This document shows positions 20,901 to 35,900 of a DNA stretch of 64,000 nt, one piece after another. A model generated the notes under the pieces. That model ran no database searches. It had not been told where the DNA came from and saw only the letters and a program-made list of their open reading frames with translations. Numbering within the stretch: position 1 is the first letter of the stretch; each line of letters begins with the position of its first letter. Position numbers and translations under genes: made by a program. Origin of the DNA: Chrysaora quinquecirrha (lineage: Eukaryota > Cnidaria > Scyphozoa > Semaeostomeae > Pelagiidae); assembly GCA_014526335.1 (NCBI GenBank), contig JACTAT010000043.1:1030302-1094301 (forward strand), in the 5' to 3' direction.

Positions 20901-23900
20901 TCTCATTATGTCCTTCGGACATAAAAAGAATGCAACGAACACGGATAGAGCTTTCCAGTTTTGAATATCCTTCTTGGAAAAAAATCATGTCCATGAACGC
21001 AGAAAAAAATGATAATACTTCCTCTTTTTCGTTTAACATGATAAGTTTTAATAAGAATGGTTTGAAACATTAAAATCTTCCTATAATTTCGTGTTCAAAC
21101 GAGGAAATAGGATTTTCATCTCGGATACTAAAAGGAAAGCTTTGCATTTGCTATTCTAAGTTGGTATTTCATTAAAACAAAGAAAAGGGCTTACTTGTAA
21201 CACATTTTGAGCCAGAAAAATCACCATCATATGTACCATCTGCCTTGCAATTGACTGATGAAGATCCAACGTAATCATAACCACTTGAGCAGTCCATCAC
21301 ACATGACTTGCCAAATAAAGCACCAGTAGTACTGCATTCACTTGGTAGCAGATAGCCGTTTTTAACAGCTGATAAGGCATGGCATCGAATGGCTGAAATA
21401 TTATAGTAAAAGAAATTTATTCAGAAATTAGTCTTTTATTGAAACAAACACAGGGACTGGCATGTAAAACGTACGGAGGATCGAGATAAGAATCAGTAGC
21501 CAGCTTTTGTGTAAGAACAAAGCGATTCATAAAAGGCATTCTAAAACATTTTGAAATGTGTTTCGTCAGTAAAAGCTAGCACTAATTACAAGTAGTTTAA
21601 CACAGTTTCTGTTTTCGTCATACAAAACAGATAATTTTCTATTTTCCATTCTTGCTGATCAAGATAATCAGAGGGGAAATGAACTATTTGATACATAAAC
21701 ATAGCTACTTTTCAATATCAATATCTACTCACGTTCACAGCGAGGACTGTCTCCATCGGGAGTTAACCAATTACCATTGGAACTGCAATAAGCAAATGTT
21801 GCAGATGCTGCTTGGAGTTTGTAGCCAGCGTTACACTTGTAACTACAGCGAGTGCCAGCAGCATTACCATGTTGTGAACACTGTACTGGTTCCACAAAAC
21901 CATTGGAAGGAGCAACAAGCGATGAACATGTTTGTGCTATTTGAATGAAAATTTGTAACAAAATAAATGCAACGATAAATGGATGAGGTGCATGGAAATT
22001 ATGTAACAATAAAAGACAGTATATGCATGAGCAACATTGCTCATGAAAATATAAACATCTAGGCTACAAGTGCATTATATACAATGTGTTCCGAAAAAAG
22101 AAGAAACCGTTTTAGGAATTGCTATATATTTCTGTTAATTAAGAAATGGATTGTATTTGCGAACCTTAGCTTCAAGGCCAATAAAATTTTCTCACAATAC
22201 TTACTGCGTACACTCTTGTGAGTAAAAGGATAAGTTTTCTAATTTCATCTTCACAAAACTATGCTTTAATGAATTTCATCGATAAATAAAGCATGTGCAC
22301 AGACTGTATGCAGGTTTCATGCAATTGAGAATTTTCTGTTGCTGGAATAAGTTACAGCAAGGGTTTATTGATGCAACAATTAGTTACTTTAGGCCAAGGG
22401 TTTGAAAAATGATTGATTCAGACAGAATAAATTGTTTAAAAAACATTTTTATGGCGAGTTGTGCTTTTTTGAATTACACATTTGACTGTTCTCTGTGTTG
22501 ACTAAAAAATACTGTGCAAAAACTTGCAGTGTTATTCATGAAGTAAAGCTTTATAAAATGATGTCAGTATAATTTTCATTCCTTCAAAAACGAGAACCAA
22601 TTTTGATGCTCAAACTATATTTCGACTTTGGTACGAAGGTTTCTTTACCGGGTTCCGTTTTTTTCGGAACATCCTGTGTATATATATATATATATGTTTT
22701 CAGATTCGTACGAAAAGCTTCACTATTTTAATCATTTTTATATGTATATCTTGTCTTTAATTGTTTAATAAAAAGTGTATCGATTAAGCTCAAGAACGTC
22801 CACCAAATGCTAAGCAGAAAAATCTTGATTGCACAGTCGTGCCTATAATTAACTCAACACTCCATATTCTGAATGGCAGAGTTGCCGGAATTAAGTTTTT
22901 CGTTACTATTGAATTCAGTTAGGTATCTTGCAGACCCTGACCATTAGAATCGTCTTGTTTTGAAAAATCTTAAACTTACTTGGGTTCCAAGCAGCCTTAG
23001 ATGTTTTTATTTTACGCGTTAAACAAATTCATTATTACACAGCAATGATGTGAGAAAAGCTTTTTCGATTGACGAAAAAATAAGGTTTTGACAAATCTTT
23101 CACTAGGAGCAGACCAACAACAAGCGTCCTCAAGGAAAATATACAAACGCAAAAGAATTAAAATTTGCTTAATCTCAACAGCAAGATATAGATGCTTAGT
23201 TACCTAGACATTGACCAGTAACTGGGTCTTTGGTATAAGATGGTTTACAACGGCATTCAAATGACCCATGAGTGTTGATACAAACCGATGTGTTAGGGTT
23301 ACAGTTGTGATTTCCTGTGGAACATTCGTCTTCGTCTGTAAGCAAAAAAGGCAAAAAGTAAGGAGCTAGTCACTAAGTTTCAGCAACAGAGACGAATAAT
23401 CATTATCCAGGCTCCAGAGGCCAAATAACTGCTTTGACTTCTAAAACTTTAGTAACTGGTTTCCAAAATCTGTCTTCAGCAGTAGCTCCGCCATGAAATT
23501 AGTAATTTAATGTAGATGAAAAGGCTTTTCAATTTCAATCTCTTTCTTATCACTAACTCTTTGTTTAATTTTCATGGAATCGCTTCTCAAGCAACTGTTT
23601 AGCATGCTTGCACCGTTGATTTAAATTAATGTCAAGGTAATCTATCCTCACTACCAACAGTCATTCTAAATTCTTCCTTCCAAACCTATCCATTATGATT
23701 CAAATGCTATGTATAGTACTATATGTTAATACATTCGCCATTCAAAAGAATAAACTTTAGAGAAAAAAGTATTTGAAACGACGATTGATCATACGTACCA
23801 AAGCAGTACTTTCCAACAACCCTGAAGCCTTTGTCACAGGAACAGAAGTAAGATCCTTCTGTGTTGTTACAATACTTCTCACAACCACCATTTAACACAC

Positions 23901-26900
23901 TGCACTCATTTATGTCTAAAAAATACAAATTTCATCATATGGCAACGTAGGAAAAGCAAATATTCTCACTGCTTTAATAGCTTTTTCACTATTACGGTAT
24001 AATAACAATGACACATAAGAGAAGAGCTACGAGGAACTGAAAAGAGATCACTGACATAACTCTAAAAGGACAAAACATAGAATAATTCAAATCCGGCCTC
24101 TGCTCAATATATATTGCATACGTTCTTCCAACGGACACAACGGATCGTCGGTTCTGAAAATCTGTTCTCTCAACTTCAAACGTCGGGAAATTCAAGGCGC
24201 AGCCTTTTGGTCACTCCATGTGCACAACGAATATAACGGTGTTCAAGTGTGAAAAAGTTCGAATGCATTTGCTATAAGTAGTATTAATAGTAGTATTGGA
24301 AAAGTTAGACGACCATTCTGTTTTCTAGATTTTTGAAAAAAAATGATATACATACCATTACACGATTTATAGTCAGTGGTGCTCAGTCGGAAACCACTTT
24401 TGCAATCACATCTGTATCCACCATCAAAGTTTATGCATTGTTGTTGACAGCCTCCGTTGTTTTTATAACATTCATTGTCATCTAAAGCATAAATCTTTCA
24501 TTAATATTGTTTTTTATATACAAAGAAAGTATATGCCTTTAATTAAGCGGACTCTATGTAGTCTGTTGATCTCACAACAGAAATGGAACATACAGGGAGC
24601 CCGAAGGGTGCGAGGGGAAACGTGATATTGAAGGTAATGTAATTTTTACAGGGTGCAGTTGGAGAAATTGATCAAGCAGAGAGTCAAAATGTTCATGTTG
24701 GCTTCATAAAAGGGGCTCTTAAGTGTCAATTTTTGTCATTCTAGATTTTTCCTAGGACAAAAACAAACATAAGTCAAGCAAAAAATTATATTTATAGACA
24801 AGGCGATTTAGTGCTTCGTTGATCCTATCAAATTTAGAATTTAGGCCGGTCAAAGAGCAGTCAGACATCGGAAACAAAAACACACGTAATCATGTTTGAA
24901 ATCAAATTTTTCATAAGATAATACCTTAAATAGATCTAGAAATCCTTTGCAAAAGACAAGAAAACACGTTATTAAACGCGGTACTGATTTTTAACAATGT
25001 TCATTTTATTGGTCGTCTGCATCACATCCACCATAACACGAAGAGCGCACCAAATTGAGAATTAAATATACTTTCCAAAATTACAACAACGCAACTTTAT
25101 ACGCCGTTTCCCCTCCCGCCATTCGGGCTTCCCGCTCGAAAACAGTACTCCCTAAAAAAGCGGCCGAAAACTTTATCTCTAAATGTAGCGTGCAACTATT
25201 CGTTTTGGAACATTTTTTGATAACACATTGTTGCTTGATTAAATATAAATCAGATTTGGCATTTGCGTTTAGCTTGCTTACACTACTGTTTGTCTGCATA
25301 TTTGGTATAACTAAGTTCTAATTATGGGATAAGCTAATACTCAGCCTCCGCACCTTTGTGCACGTGTCTGGGTTAGGGCTCAAGGGCTGGGTTAGGGTTA
25401 GGGTTAGGCAAAGAAAGTAGGGTAGAGATTGTCTTGAAAAGCCAATTGAAGATGATTCGTTAGTCCTGATACACTTTTGCTACAAAGGCAAATGATATGT
25501 TGTATTAATGTATTCGAATTTAAGTTGTGATCTCTGTGTTTCGCGCGGTGATTTTGTGTGTCGAATTAGTGTTACCATCTATTAACAAGCAGCATTTTCC
25601 ATTCTCTCTTTCGTCCTTTTCGAGATGTGTTTTGCTTAGTTTCTGCAGAATCAGTGGGACTGGGATCATGTTTATTACACACGTATCAAATATATTGTAA
25701 ACAAACTTACCAAGACATGTACGTCCATCTGTACCGAGGTGGTATTTGGGTTTGCATGTACAGTAATGTGAACGATAAATATCATGGCAATAATGATCAC
25801 AACCACCATTGTTCATGCTACATTCATTGATATCTGAAATGATATACGAACATTCAGTTTTGTTTGGAAGGAAGAACACTGTTAAAGAGAATTTGAAGTC
25901 GTCCACATTTTCTGAAAGGAGCGGAAAGAATATTGTTTTGTGGAGTTTGATTAGGGTAAGGCTTCGTTGAAAGCACAAAGACGCCTCATGTTGGGGACTT
26001 GCTTTGTGCTGTGGTTTATATCTTCATTGTGTTTGAATGATGTAATATAGTGCAGCGTACACTCATGGATGAATGTTATAGCTTTCACATGCTTTTCTGA
26101 TTCAGCAGGTTCGTCAATCTCAAACAAATTTGCTCCTTGCAATAAACGTACTGTCTAGGAGCTCAAATCAACGAATTATGAAATCGCGGAGGTATGGATA
26201 AACTTTTTGCTTGAAGTGAAATAATCCTCGAAAAAAATGGACATGCTCGGGGTATAGGATCTCAAAATCAATGTATTTTCTGCTACCGAAAGCCAACCAT
26301 CTTGCCTGAAGACTCTGGAAGTTGTTGTAAAGAATTTTTTAATGTGAACCAAGATAAGTGTTCCGATATACGATAAACAATTTGGATACAATGACTAAGA
26401 CTAGAAATTGCTTGATATAAATATTGCCAGACAAGTTACCAGCTTTGTCGAAACATTTGATCTCAGGCTGCTATTCAATATTTTACAGAGAGAATACTTG
26501 CCAGAACAAAAATGAGTGAAGAAATTTGAAATATTTCTTACTGATGCATTTCGTTTTGTCATTTGGGTCATTCTTCAGTCCAGAAAAACATTCGCATTTG
26601 AAGCTTCCTTTGGTATTCTGGCACGCCGAAAGTGTCAAATTACAGGGAGCATCCCGGATGCATTCGTCAATGTCTGAAAGATAAGAAGTTGGCATTGAAA
26701 AAAAAGTGAAGTCAGATAAAACCCATCTAACATCTAATTCTAACATCTTATCAGTCACTTGACCAGCAAGGATAAAATAACATTGAATTTGAATGCCTTG
26801 TCTGAACAAATTGTAACAATGTAACCATCAATCACAGGGAGGGAAGACAAAATTACTTGCTTGTAAGCAGGCTAGATTTGTATTATATTGCAGATATCTT

Positions 26901-29900
26901 ACAAACCGCAACTTTCGCTAGTTGAATCTTAGCTAAATTAATATCGCGTCCTGATTGGTCAATCCAGCTAGCTTCATTGATCTTATTGTTGCAAATTTAA
27001 CCTTGTTTTGTAAAAGGCTATTTATTCACGTCAGTGTGATTGTAGTAACACATTTGGTAAGCATTTTATAGAACTCCACGCATATTTTAAGAAAGAGATT
27101 CTTTTTTGGTGAAAGTTCCTATTTCTAAGTTTTAACTCGATTAATAGCCAATTGTCAAGTCTGTCACTCACCTCTGCACGATCTTTTATCACTGTTTAGT
27201 TCATATCCTTGAACACAATCGCACTTATGCGAACCAACCAAATTTATGCACTTTTGTTGGCAACCACCATTCATGAAATTGCACTCGTTTATATCTTTGA
27301 AAGAAATAATCAGTTTTTAAATATCGCAAGACCGGCCATTTCATGTGCTGTTATAGAATTGTTTATTGCCAGAAAACGAAAATGAAACCAGACACCAACA
27401 AAATAGGTACAATTGCAAGGCAATCTTTTTCTGAGGAATACCCAGCGTGTATTTAAACCTGCACTAATGGGACTTTATATTTAGAGAGCAAGCGAAAATT
27501 CAACTGGGCAAAAATTCTCATTGAATTGCCATTAAACCTTTCAAGTCATGCAGCCTGCAGCCGCACGCAGGCAAGGGTCGATGATATCCCTATTGGGCCA
27601 TCAAGGATTTTTAATTTTTATTTTTACCCTAAAACTTTGATTTGATCTCTGAACGTAGGGCTATTTATGTCCCAAAGCTGGAAATCTTATTCCTGGTCTC
27701 AAGGCAAAGGTGTTGTTAAAACGTTTTATCGTCAGACTGCCCGGCACCTGCGAGGTTCTCAGGCCATTGGTTGCATCAATGTCATGGGAATTTATGCATA
27801 TTATTCTGGCATTTTTAACACAAGATGAAATATTTCCATAATTGGCATACAACACTTGACGAGAGCTGATGATAAATTGACAGAGCTAAAGTCAACTGAT
27901 CAAACAAGCCCAATGAAATTGTTGACGATTACTTGAAGTCATGACGCCCTTGACTCCTACTTCATTTTTACAAAATATGTGCCTCATATCATTATCCATT
28001 GCTATGATATTTTGTTCTAATGATATATACAGACAGTGACGTAAAATCCATACATCTTGAGGTAATTTAAAACCAGTGATATAGAAGAGAGTGAAAGTGA
28101 ATGGCAAAGGTCCTCTTACTTCAGCTGTCCGGATGTCCGGATTCTCATTGCGGTGATCATGAAATTGAACATCAACGGAATCAGCGTTACAGCCAAATCT
28201 GATGCCCGTCCTTGAACAGCCATTAATCGTAAAATAAATTCATAGAATCTTTAATTTGAAACAAAACGCAGATCCTAATCATGATAGCCGTCCAACATCA
28301 CCACATAAAATAAACAATTTAACTTGCATTGCAGCACATCGTTATCGTTCAATACAATATAGAAGCTGTACTACATCATGGCTAAATACATACCTACGCA
28401 TTTGTAGGGATCGCCACTTAGTTTTCTAAATCCAGGCTTACAAATGCATTCAAAGCCACCGTTAGTGTTGTTGCATACAGTGGTACCTTTGTCACATACA
28501 TCTGGTGTTTTAAGACACTCGTTGACATCTAAAAAAAAATTGAAAATTTCAAATCCTATTAAAAAACCTAGAAACACAGTTATATACAGTTGATTCAAAA
28601 GTTATACAGTAATGTGTAAGCTTTGATGGCTATTTGATTGTTATGCATCACCAAAAGCTTAGCTCAAAAAAGGCACTGATAACCTTCATCAACAGAAAGT
28701 GCTCCTTGTCTCCAAGTAACAGAAAAAGCTTGAATTGCTATTTCTGGAAAGGTAGTACGTTTTTAAGCAAAAATACCTGCTGTTAAAAATACATTTTAAG
28801 AACGCGAAAATCCTTTTCTTCAATATTGTAATTTAGCAATTGAAACGAAAGCAAAATATCAAAAGCAAAAGTCAACCATGGTTTTCCAAAAATTTTACTG
28901 CAGGACTTAAATACCTAAAAGCTTCAGTTCCAAAGCTGTTGTAAAGCACAAATCAAATGGAAGGCAAAAGATAGAACAAAAAAGAGCAATATATGCAATG
29001 TTAAGAGGACAAAAACGAATGCGATTACCATCACAATGACGACCATCTCTGTTTAATATGAAACCACTGTTACAGCCACATCTGTATCCAAGTGGTGTGT
29101 TGAAGCACACTTGTTCACAGTTTCCATTATTTTGACTGCATTCATCTTTATCTATGTAGAAAATATGAACTTACTATTAATTCCAAACCAGGGTACAACA
29201 AACTCCTACCAGCATAATGCAGAATAAAAATTGGTTGTAAAATGCTGAGTTTATTACACAATTCGCCCAAAAAGACTACAGCTCAGACCAAAACTCGCAG
29301 TATATTGAATTATTAATTTGAGATAAAAACTTATATGCGGGGGTGGGGGGTTTTTTCCTATAAAACGGAACACGGATATCGAAGATTTTTTATCATGGAA
29401 AACGGAATTTTCATGAATGGTAACGTTGGCTAGACTAATTTTGCGAGAAAATTGTACCCGTGACTGGACTAATTCCTACCAAAATGATACCCTTGGCTAG
29501 ACTAACACGCGCGAAATTTGAAATTTTTTACTTTCCAAAGCCCTGAAAGCATGACCGCTCCATAAACCAATATTGTCAAATATGATACCATTGGCTAGAC
29601 CAAAAGTGCAAAAAAGATACCCTCGGCTAGACTAGAAGTCTGAAAGAGTATACCCTCTAGCGCAGCACATCTCTAGATACATTTACCACGGAAGAACCTC
29701 CCCCATGGTGATGATGCAGATTAATGCTTCCTTTGGCGACAACGAGAGAGCAGTCGATCAGCAATTAGAAGTAGCATACAACAAAGATGAAAATTGTATA
29801 AATAACTGGAGCAATCTTCAGCTGGACGCACTTCTTTTAACATATGACTTACCGATGCATCTGAATCTGTTCTTGGGGTCATGAATAAGGGTTCTGTTTT

Positions 29901-32900
29901 TGCAGTAGCAGAGGTAGGATCCTATGATGTCATGGCAAAATGTTGTGTCTGGATCACAGCTATTGCCTTCAACACACTCATTGATATCTGAAATAAAAAA
30001 CCATCGTCATCAGAAATCCAGTAGTATAGTAATAAAGCGTAGTAGTCTAGTAGTGTATACCGAGTTTCTTATGTAGCATTATTTGTGTAAATGTTATCCA
30101 TAAATGGCTTCGGTGAATTCATACTAATGAGTAGATCCTGGAAAGGGTAACTCGAATCAGTGAGAATAGGGAGGCTCAATTAGCCGTATCCAGTACGGGG
30201 GAGCTTTCAAATAATCAGATAGCTGACGCTTTTTGTCTTTACCTAAAAGTTTAAAGACCAATGTTCTGTCGACAACTTTTTAACAGATATATGTTACGTG
30301 ATTATCACACCCCAAATTTTGAGCAAGTGTTTGTAATTATGTAATTAAAGGTGCTATGTTTTTATGGTGTGAGATTTGTGAATATGCAAGGGGATCCCCC
30401 GTTCGGAACAGTACCTGTACGGGGCCCCATACTTAACAGGGTTACAGCAGAAAATTTAGGGCCCCAAATACATATAGCCAAGTCTTTTTGGAACCCAAGA
30501 AAACAAATCTCTTGCAATTTCTAGTTGAATAAAAGTATCTAATCTTCGCCTACTTGTAGTCGGGACTTCTAATGAAGGTTAAGTATAAAAATCCAATGGT
30601 TTGGACTGACCAAAAATATGAATTAAAACTTTCTCCACCCAAAGTGGATTTTAACCAAATTTCAAACCCAAACAGTGAATTAAGGCAACCTAGTCCCTTT
30701 TACTAAAAGTGTACCCTGGGTGATTGACTGCATCTCGATAGGAATGGGCTCCATGATTTTGGAAGCCTTAGAATACAAACTTAGTCTTTATCTTTTGAGC
30801 AGTTAGCTAACTGTCGTTGAAAACAAGAACTAAGACTTAAGTAAATCTCCGAATAATTGGTATAAATACCAGAACACGTCTGATTATTTTTGTCTAATCT
30901 GTGACCAGTTTTGCAACTGCATTCGGGTCCATTAGCCGAGTTCTTGCAAATATGTTGACATCCTCCGTTGTTTGCCGCACAGTAGTCGATTGGTGTTGTT
31001 GTGGGCTTTGGTGTTGTTTGCTTTACTTCTGGTTCAACTGAAAGATAAAAATTGTATGATATGTTTCAATGCAGAGAGAAAATATCTGTCGAAGATTCTT
31101 TCTTGCAGACTAAAGGATTTCTAGCATGCATCCTTATTGGGTTTGATCCCTATTATTGTAAAGGGGTTTTTCAATGCACCCGATGTGAAACAAATCCCTA
31201 GGAACAATGAAGGGACAAACCTCTGCAACCATACAGTTCGAATCTCAAGCAACCATGCCACGCTGGATACCAGCTTCTCGGATGTATGATAATTTCTTCT
31301 CCAACAACTGGTGAAATATTTAGGTCTTGGTATCTTACACTTGTCTTATCTACGTTGCCTCTCAATAACTTGAAAAGATAAGAAAATCATAAAAATTTAT
31401 GATAAAATAAATAGCTAACGGACTGAATATTCCGAAAACAAGAACATTCGCCATTATTGTTTCCATCCGAGACAGGAAGTATACTCTCTTTCTTGATATC
31501 GACAGAAAGGAGCCTCGTAATTTCCCATAATTAATCAAAAGGCTTAAAGAAAAGGCTGATGGGAAACTCTGAAAAAGCATAAATACTAAAAGCCCATACC
31601 TACTTGGGAGAATCATACCGGACGCTATATCCATTCCTGTGCAAAATAGTTTACTTTCAGAATCCCATTCCTACTTTGTTAAATGAGAGGAAACTGCCAT
31701 AGGGCAACGAGCAAAACATGGATGCAATAAGCAAACCACTGTTACTTTTCTATTCCAAGAGGTAGCCCAGAGCATAGACTGATAATGAAAAATTTCAAAC
31801 TGTTTCCAGAATGCTGGGAATAGATTGAAAATTTTCATCTTTCAACTTTCAATTTTCATTTTCATCAGTTCATACAACCAGGGCAAATGCAGAAAAACAG
31901 TTAATTTTTACAAAAATCTCAGGGGCAATTTTTTCATGTAGCTTTAACAAGAGAAACCTTTCTTATTACGTCTAACGGCAGTTCATGCAACAAAATCATG
32001 CCATAACCACATTTTTACCGTGGCGCTTAGAAAAACCTGTTTCATGGAATTCTGCAAATATTTCGAAGAAACCGAGCAGGTAACAGAACAATTGCTTATC
32101 ACATTAAGTCTCAGCAAGTTCTGTAATGGAAGTTTTAAGCATGAAAAAAGTATTCCAATACTGCTTAAGCGCGCTAATTTTTTTTCAGACGAGGTCGAAG
32201 TTTTTTTTTACTTCATGGGACAAGGTTTTAACACAGGTAGTAGCTACTATGGGTGAAATTAACGACGTTAATTTCATCGTATGACAAGAATCTTTTGAGT
32301 TCGTATAATCGGATTATAGGAGAGAAATGTAGCTGGGATGAATTAAAATAAACGATAAAAGAACAGCATCCAATGTAAACACAACTTACCATTGGATATG
32401 GAAATCTCGCTCCCATAGATACAGATACCAGTTCCAATGTTTTTACGTATTTTCCAGCTCCGCTGGTATTTTTGCCTTGCAGAGCAATTTTCGTTATTCT
32501 GTACTCGGCAGGAAGCTTTACCTAAAAAAAGATATAAATTTAAAATTTCCATCCTGAAGAGGTAATAGAAGTAATATATGCGCGAGAATTCATATCATAT
32601 GTTGTCAATGATATAAAGCGCCAAAGGTGCTTATATATCATTGTATGTTCTGCATTGCATTGTATATCTCGAAAACTGTAGCTACCTTCGTGATGATGTA
32701 TTCGTTTTTGTGGAATCATTGGAACCATTTTCGTTATTGAATGCAGAAATAGCTGTTCACAAGGGAATAGAGCGATTGCGTACTAGTTTCTTCGACGAGG
32801 TGACTAGATGTAGGAGACGACAAAACCGCGTGATGAAAATTTTTTCCAACAGACAGGCACCGAATGGTTTGTTATTCAAATTTGTTCTTGGTCCTCCGAT

Positions 32901-35900
32901 TTATTGTACAATCTCAATTGTAGAAGAACACTAAGCTGGAAGACGGCCTTTTTTTGCGAGTTGTTCAAATTTAAAAGGTCCCATGTAGCAAGAGCGGCTT
33001 GAGAAAGTAGCTATATCAAGCCATTGGAAAAAATATATTCAATATTTGAAGCGAAAAGATCTTTTAATCAAAATCTTAAGATTTAAACTAATGGTGACTA
33101 TATGAATATGTAATCTCAAGCTTAAGATGTAAGCTTGATTGTTGCAGATTTTGCAAACTTGACAATTTTCCTTCGATCCTGAAATAAAGAAGGAAGAATG
33201 CTGTATGTCTTTGTATCTCTGACTTCCTTCTGCAAAGCTGCCACTCTGCGCATGCGGAAACACGACATCTGCTTTCTGATTGGTGAGGATAGAACTCAAC
33301 ATCAACGAAGACAGAACTCAACGACTCATCTCCTCAACAAGTTCACTCATGAACACAATATCTTGAAAGCAGAACAAAATTAGTTTAGCAATTTGTATCA
33401 TTTAATCAAGCATAATAACCCACCGCAAGAAGTGATTATCCACCGAAGTACGCAGAAAACTACCATCACAACAAGCATAGTAACCCGTCACATCAAGAAT
33501 AATAACCCATCACAGTAGTGATTATCCACCACAGTACACAGAAGCTACCATCACTGTACGCAGAAAGTACCACAACAGTTGTGATTATCCACCACAGTAG
33601 TGATTATAGGTTTGCTAGCGTGCATCATCCTATCCAATACTCTACACCAAATCCACCCACAAATTATTATAGATAGATAAAGGACATTGAAGTATTCAAA
33701 TAAGAATAAAGTGGAACCTTATTATATGTTTATTTACCTTTATAAATGGACTGCTATCAGAATTTTTAAAACACCAGCTTTTTTGACCATTATCTGATAC
33801 CAAACGTGCATGATATGGATAGTTGCCACTAACAAGAAAAAAGGTATTTCAAGCAAATTGGAATCTTTCATACTTAAACTTAAATTCAATTCAAATACCT
33901 CGAAATGACTATGGTATGATGCTCCTGAACATCTACCCTTTAGGGGTATAGGATGTTGATGTAATGAAGGAACTAAATTTATACCAAATAAACATAGAAA
34001 GATTCGCTGCATGTGGAACCACAGAACAATTTTCCATCTGGCAAAGAGAGTCAAAACAAAACGTTCACAACGTTATTGACCAACAGCTAAACGGCTTTTA
34101 AATTGTACGACAACGTGGATTATGTACTAAGTTAATGAAAAAAAATTAGTGTGGATAGACCCACCCTTAAAGAATAGATTTCTCTTTGTTCCCCTCTCGA
34201 TGAATGTTAGTTACTGATTTCACTGAAGCATGGTCGCAAGCGATTGTATAGTTTAAGGGATTTGTAGGTGCCACGACCATTGATTTGGGAAAGACAGTGT
34301 CGATGCAAGGTGCACATCATAAGCTAGAAAAATAAAGTTGAGAAGAGTGCCCCTTTCTTCTATTTGACGTAGTTGCACGAGATTCAACATACGTCAAGTT
34401 TACCCATCGTGAAAGCAGACACGATAGAACATCTGAGTAAATTACGTTAGCTGAACAAATATGCGGCAAAATGTTTTTCAATGCGTTTCAAGCCCTATGT
34501 AAATATCGGGAAAGCTTATAAATGTGCAACAGCAACTTTATATGTATATCTACCAAAAAATCAAGCATTTCAACAGCAATTGATTAGCTGGTAGATTTAC
34601 ATTTACAGTCATTATAAGCAAGCCATTAAAATATTAATTATTAAATGTTTCGAGATTTTTTACACAAGGGTGCAGTTATCTCAACGACAGAACAAAGCAC
34701 CTAAGCACTAAAAGTTATGATTTTTACAGTAGATCTGCCAGCTTTAACTGATAGCGTGTATGAAAACTGTAACATTATGAAATTATCATGTGAATATATA
34801 AGCGTTTGAAATGTTTGATTATTACGTGAAACTCATTATTCTTATGTTATTTCAAATTTATCATATAATATTTCCATCCATCCCCTTCTACTGCGCTTTC
34901 CACGTTGATCCTTTTGTTAGTGTTCAAAGCAGTTGAAACTGTGCAGAAATGCAGACTTTCATGGCTAATTTACGATTTTGCAATTTCTTCATATTTTTTT
35001 CAATCTTCATTGGACATATGACGTCTTACAATGTTAGACGTCACATTTATATTATGAATCGCTGATGTTGATATGTATAGACTTGTGTGCATCAAATGAA
35101 CGCTTCCTCAAAGACCATTTATTTGGTGTATAAAGAAAATTTGAGTGAAAATCAACAGAAATAAATAAATCTTAAAATTAACCCAATGTTAATTTAGGGA
35201 AAGATTAAAGTATTTCAGCAAGTGTTTCAGCAATCTAGTCTGAGATATATCGAAGGGGGGGACGCTATCCTGTCAAAAGGGGGAAAAAGAGTTACGCCTT
35301 TAGCAGTTCAAGGTTTAAACTTGCTAAAGAAAGCAAAAGCATGATTCAAGGACATAAAACAGGAAGATGCCGAAAGTTTGTCAGCTGACACGTTCGTTAT
35401 GCCTGAAGTTCAAAATCTTGTTACAGCAGCAATACAAAATTGCACCATCTAAAGACACGGCATAGAAGATTTTGCTTTTAGATTCAGCCATTCTTAATTC
35501 CGCTTTACAAAACCTGTTTGTGTAAATCAATAGAGATGAAGAGTTTCGTTGCAGAAACAATAGGTTTAACTGCAGTTTAGGGGTCCCTAGTTACCAGCAT
35601 TGTTAAGTATATGTGTCCTAGTAAAGTATTGGGGGATGCCGCCTCCAAACCCCTGCTTTAACATTGTACATGTTGCAAATTTACCACAAATCTTACCTGC
35701 ATTGACGAAAACTGTTCAGGAAAATGATTTGTTTGAGTTCAAAAGAGTTAATTTTTCACCGGTCGTTATTTTTGTTTTTCGAACGTTATCAATATACATT
35801 TCGATTACAATAATACAGGTAACTAGGGACCCCTAAACAGCATTATTACCGAACAATACTTTTTAATATTAGTAGTCATTTTAAATAGTAACTGAATCAA

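Noticed and set aside
33740..34054. 104-codon minus-strand ORF
   Set aside because: Uses a different frame across mosaic-gene exon 3; the discoidin frame explains this region better.
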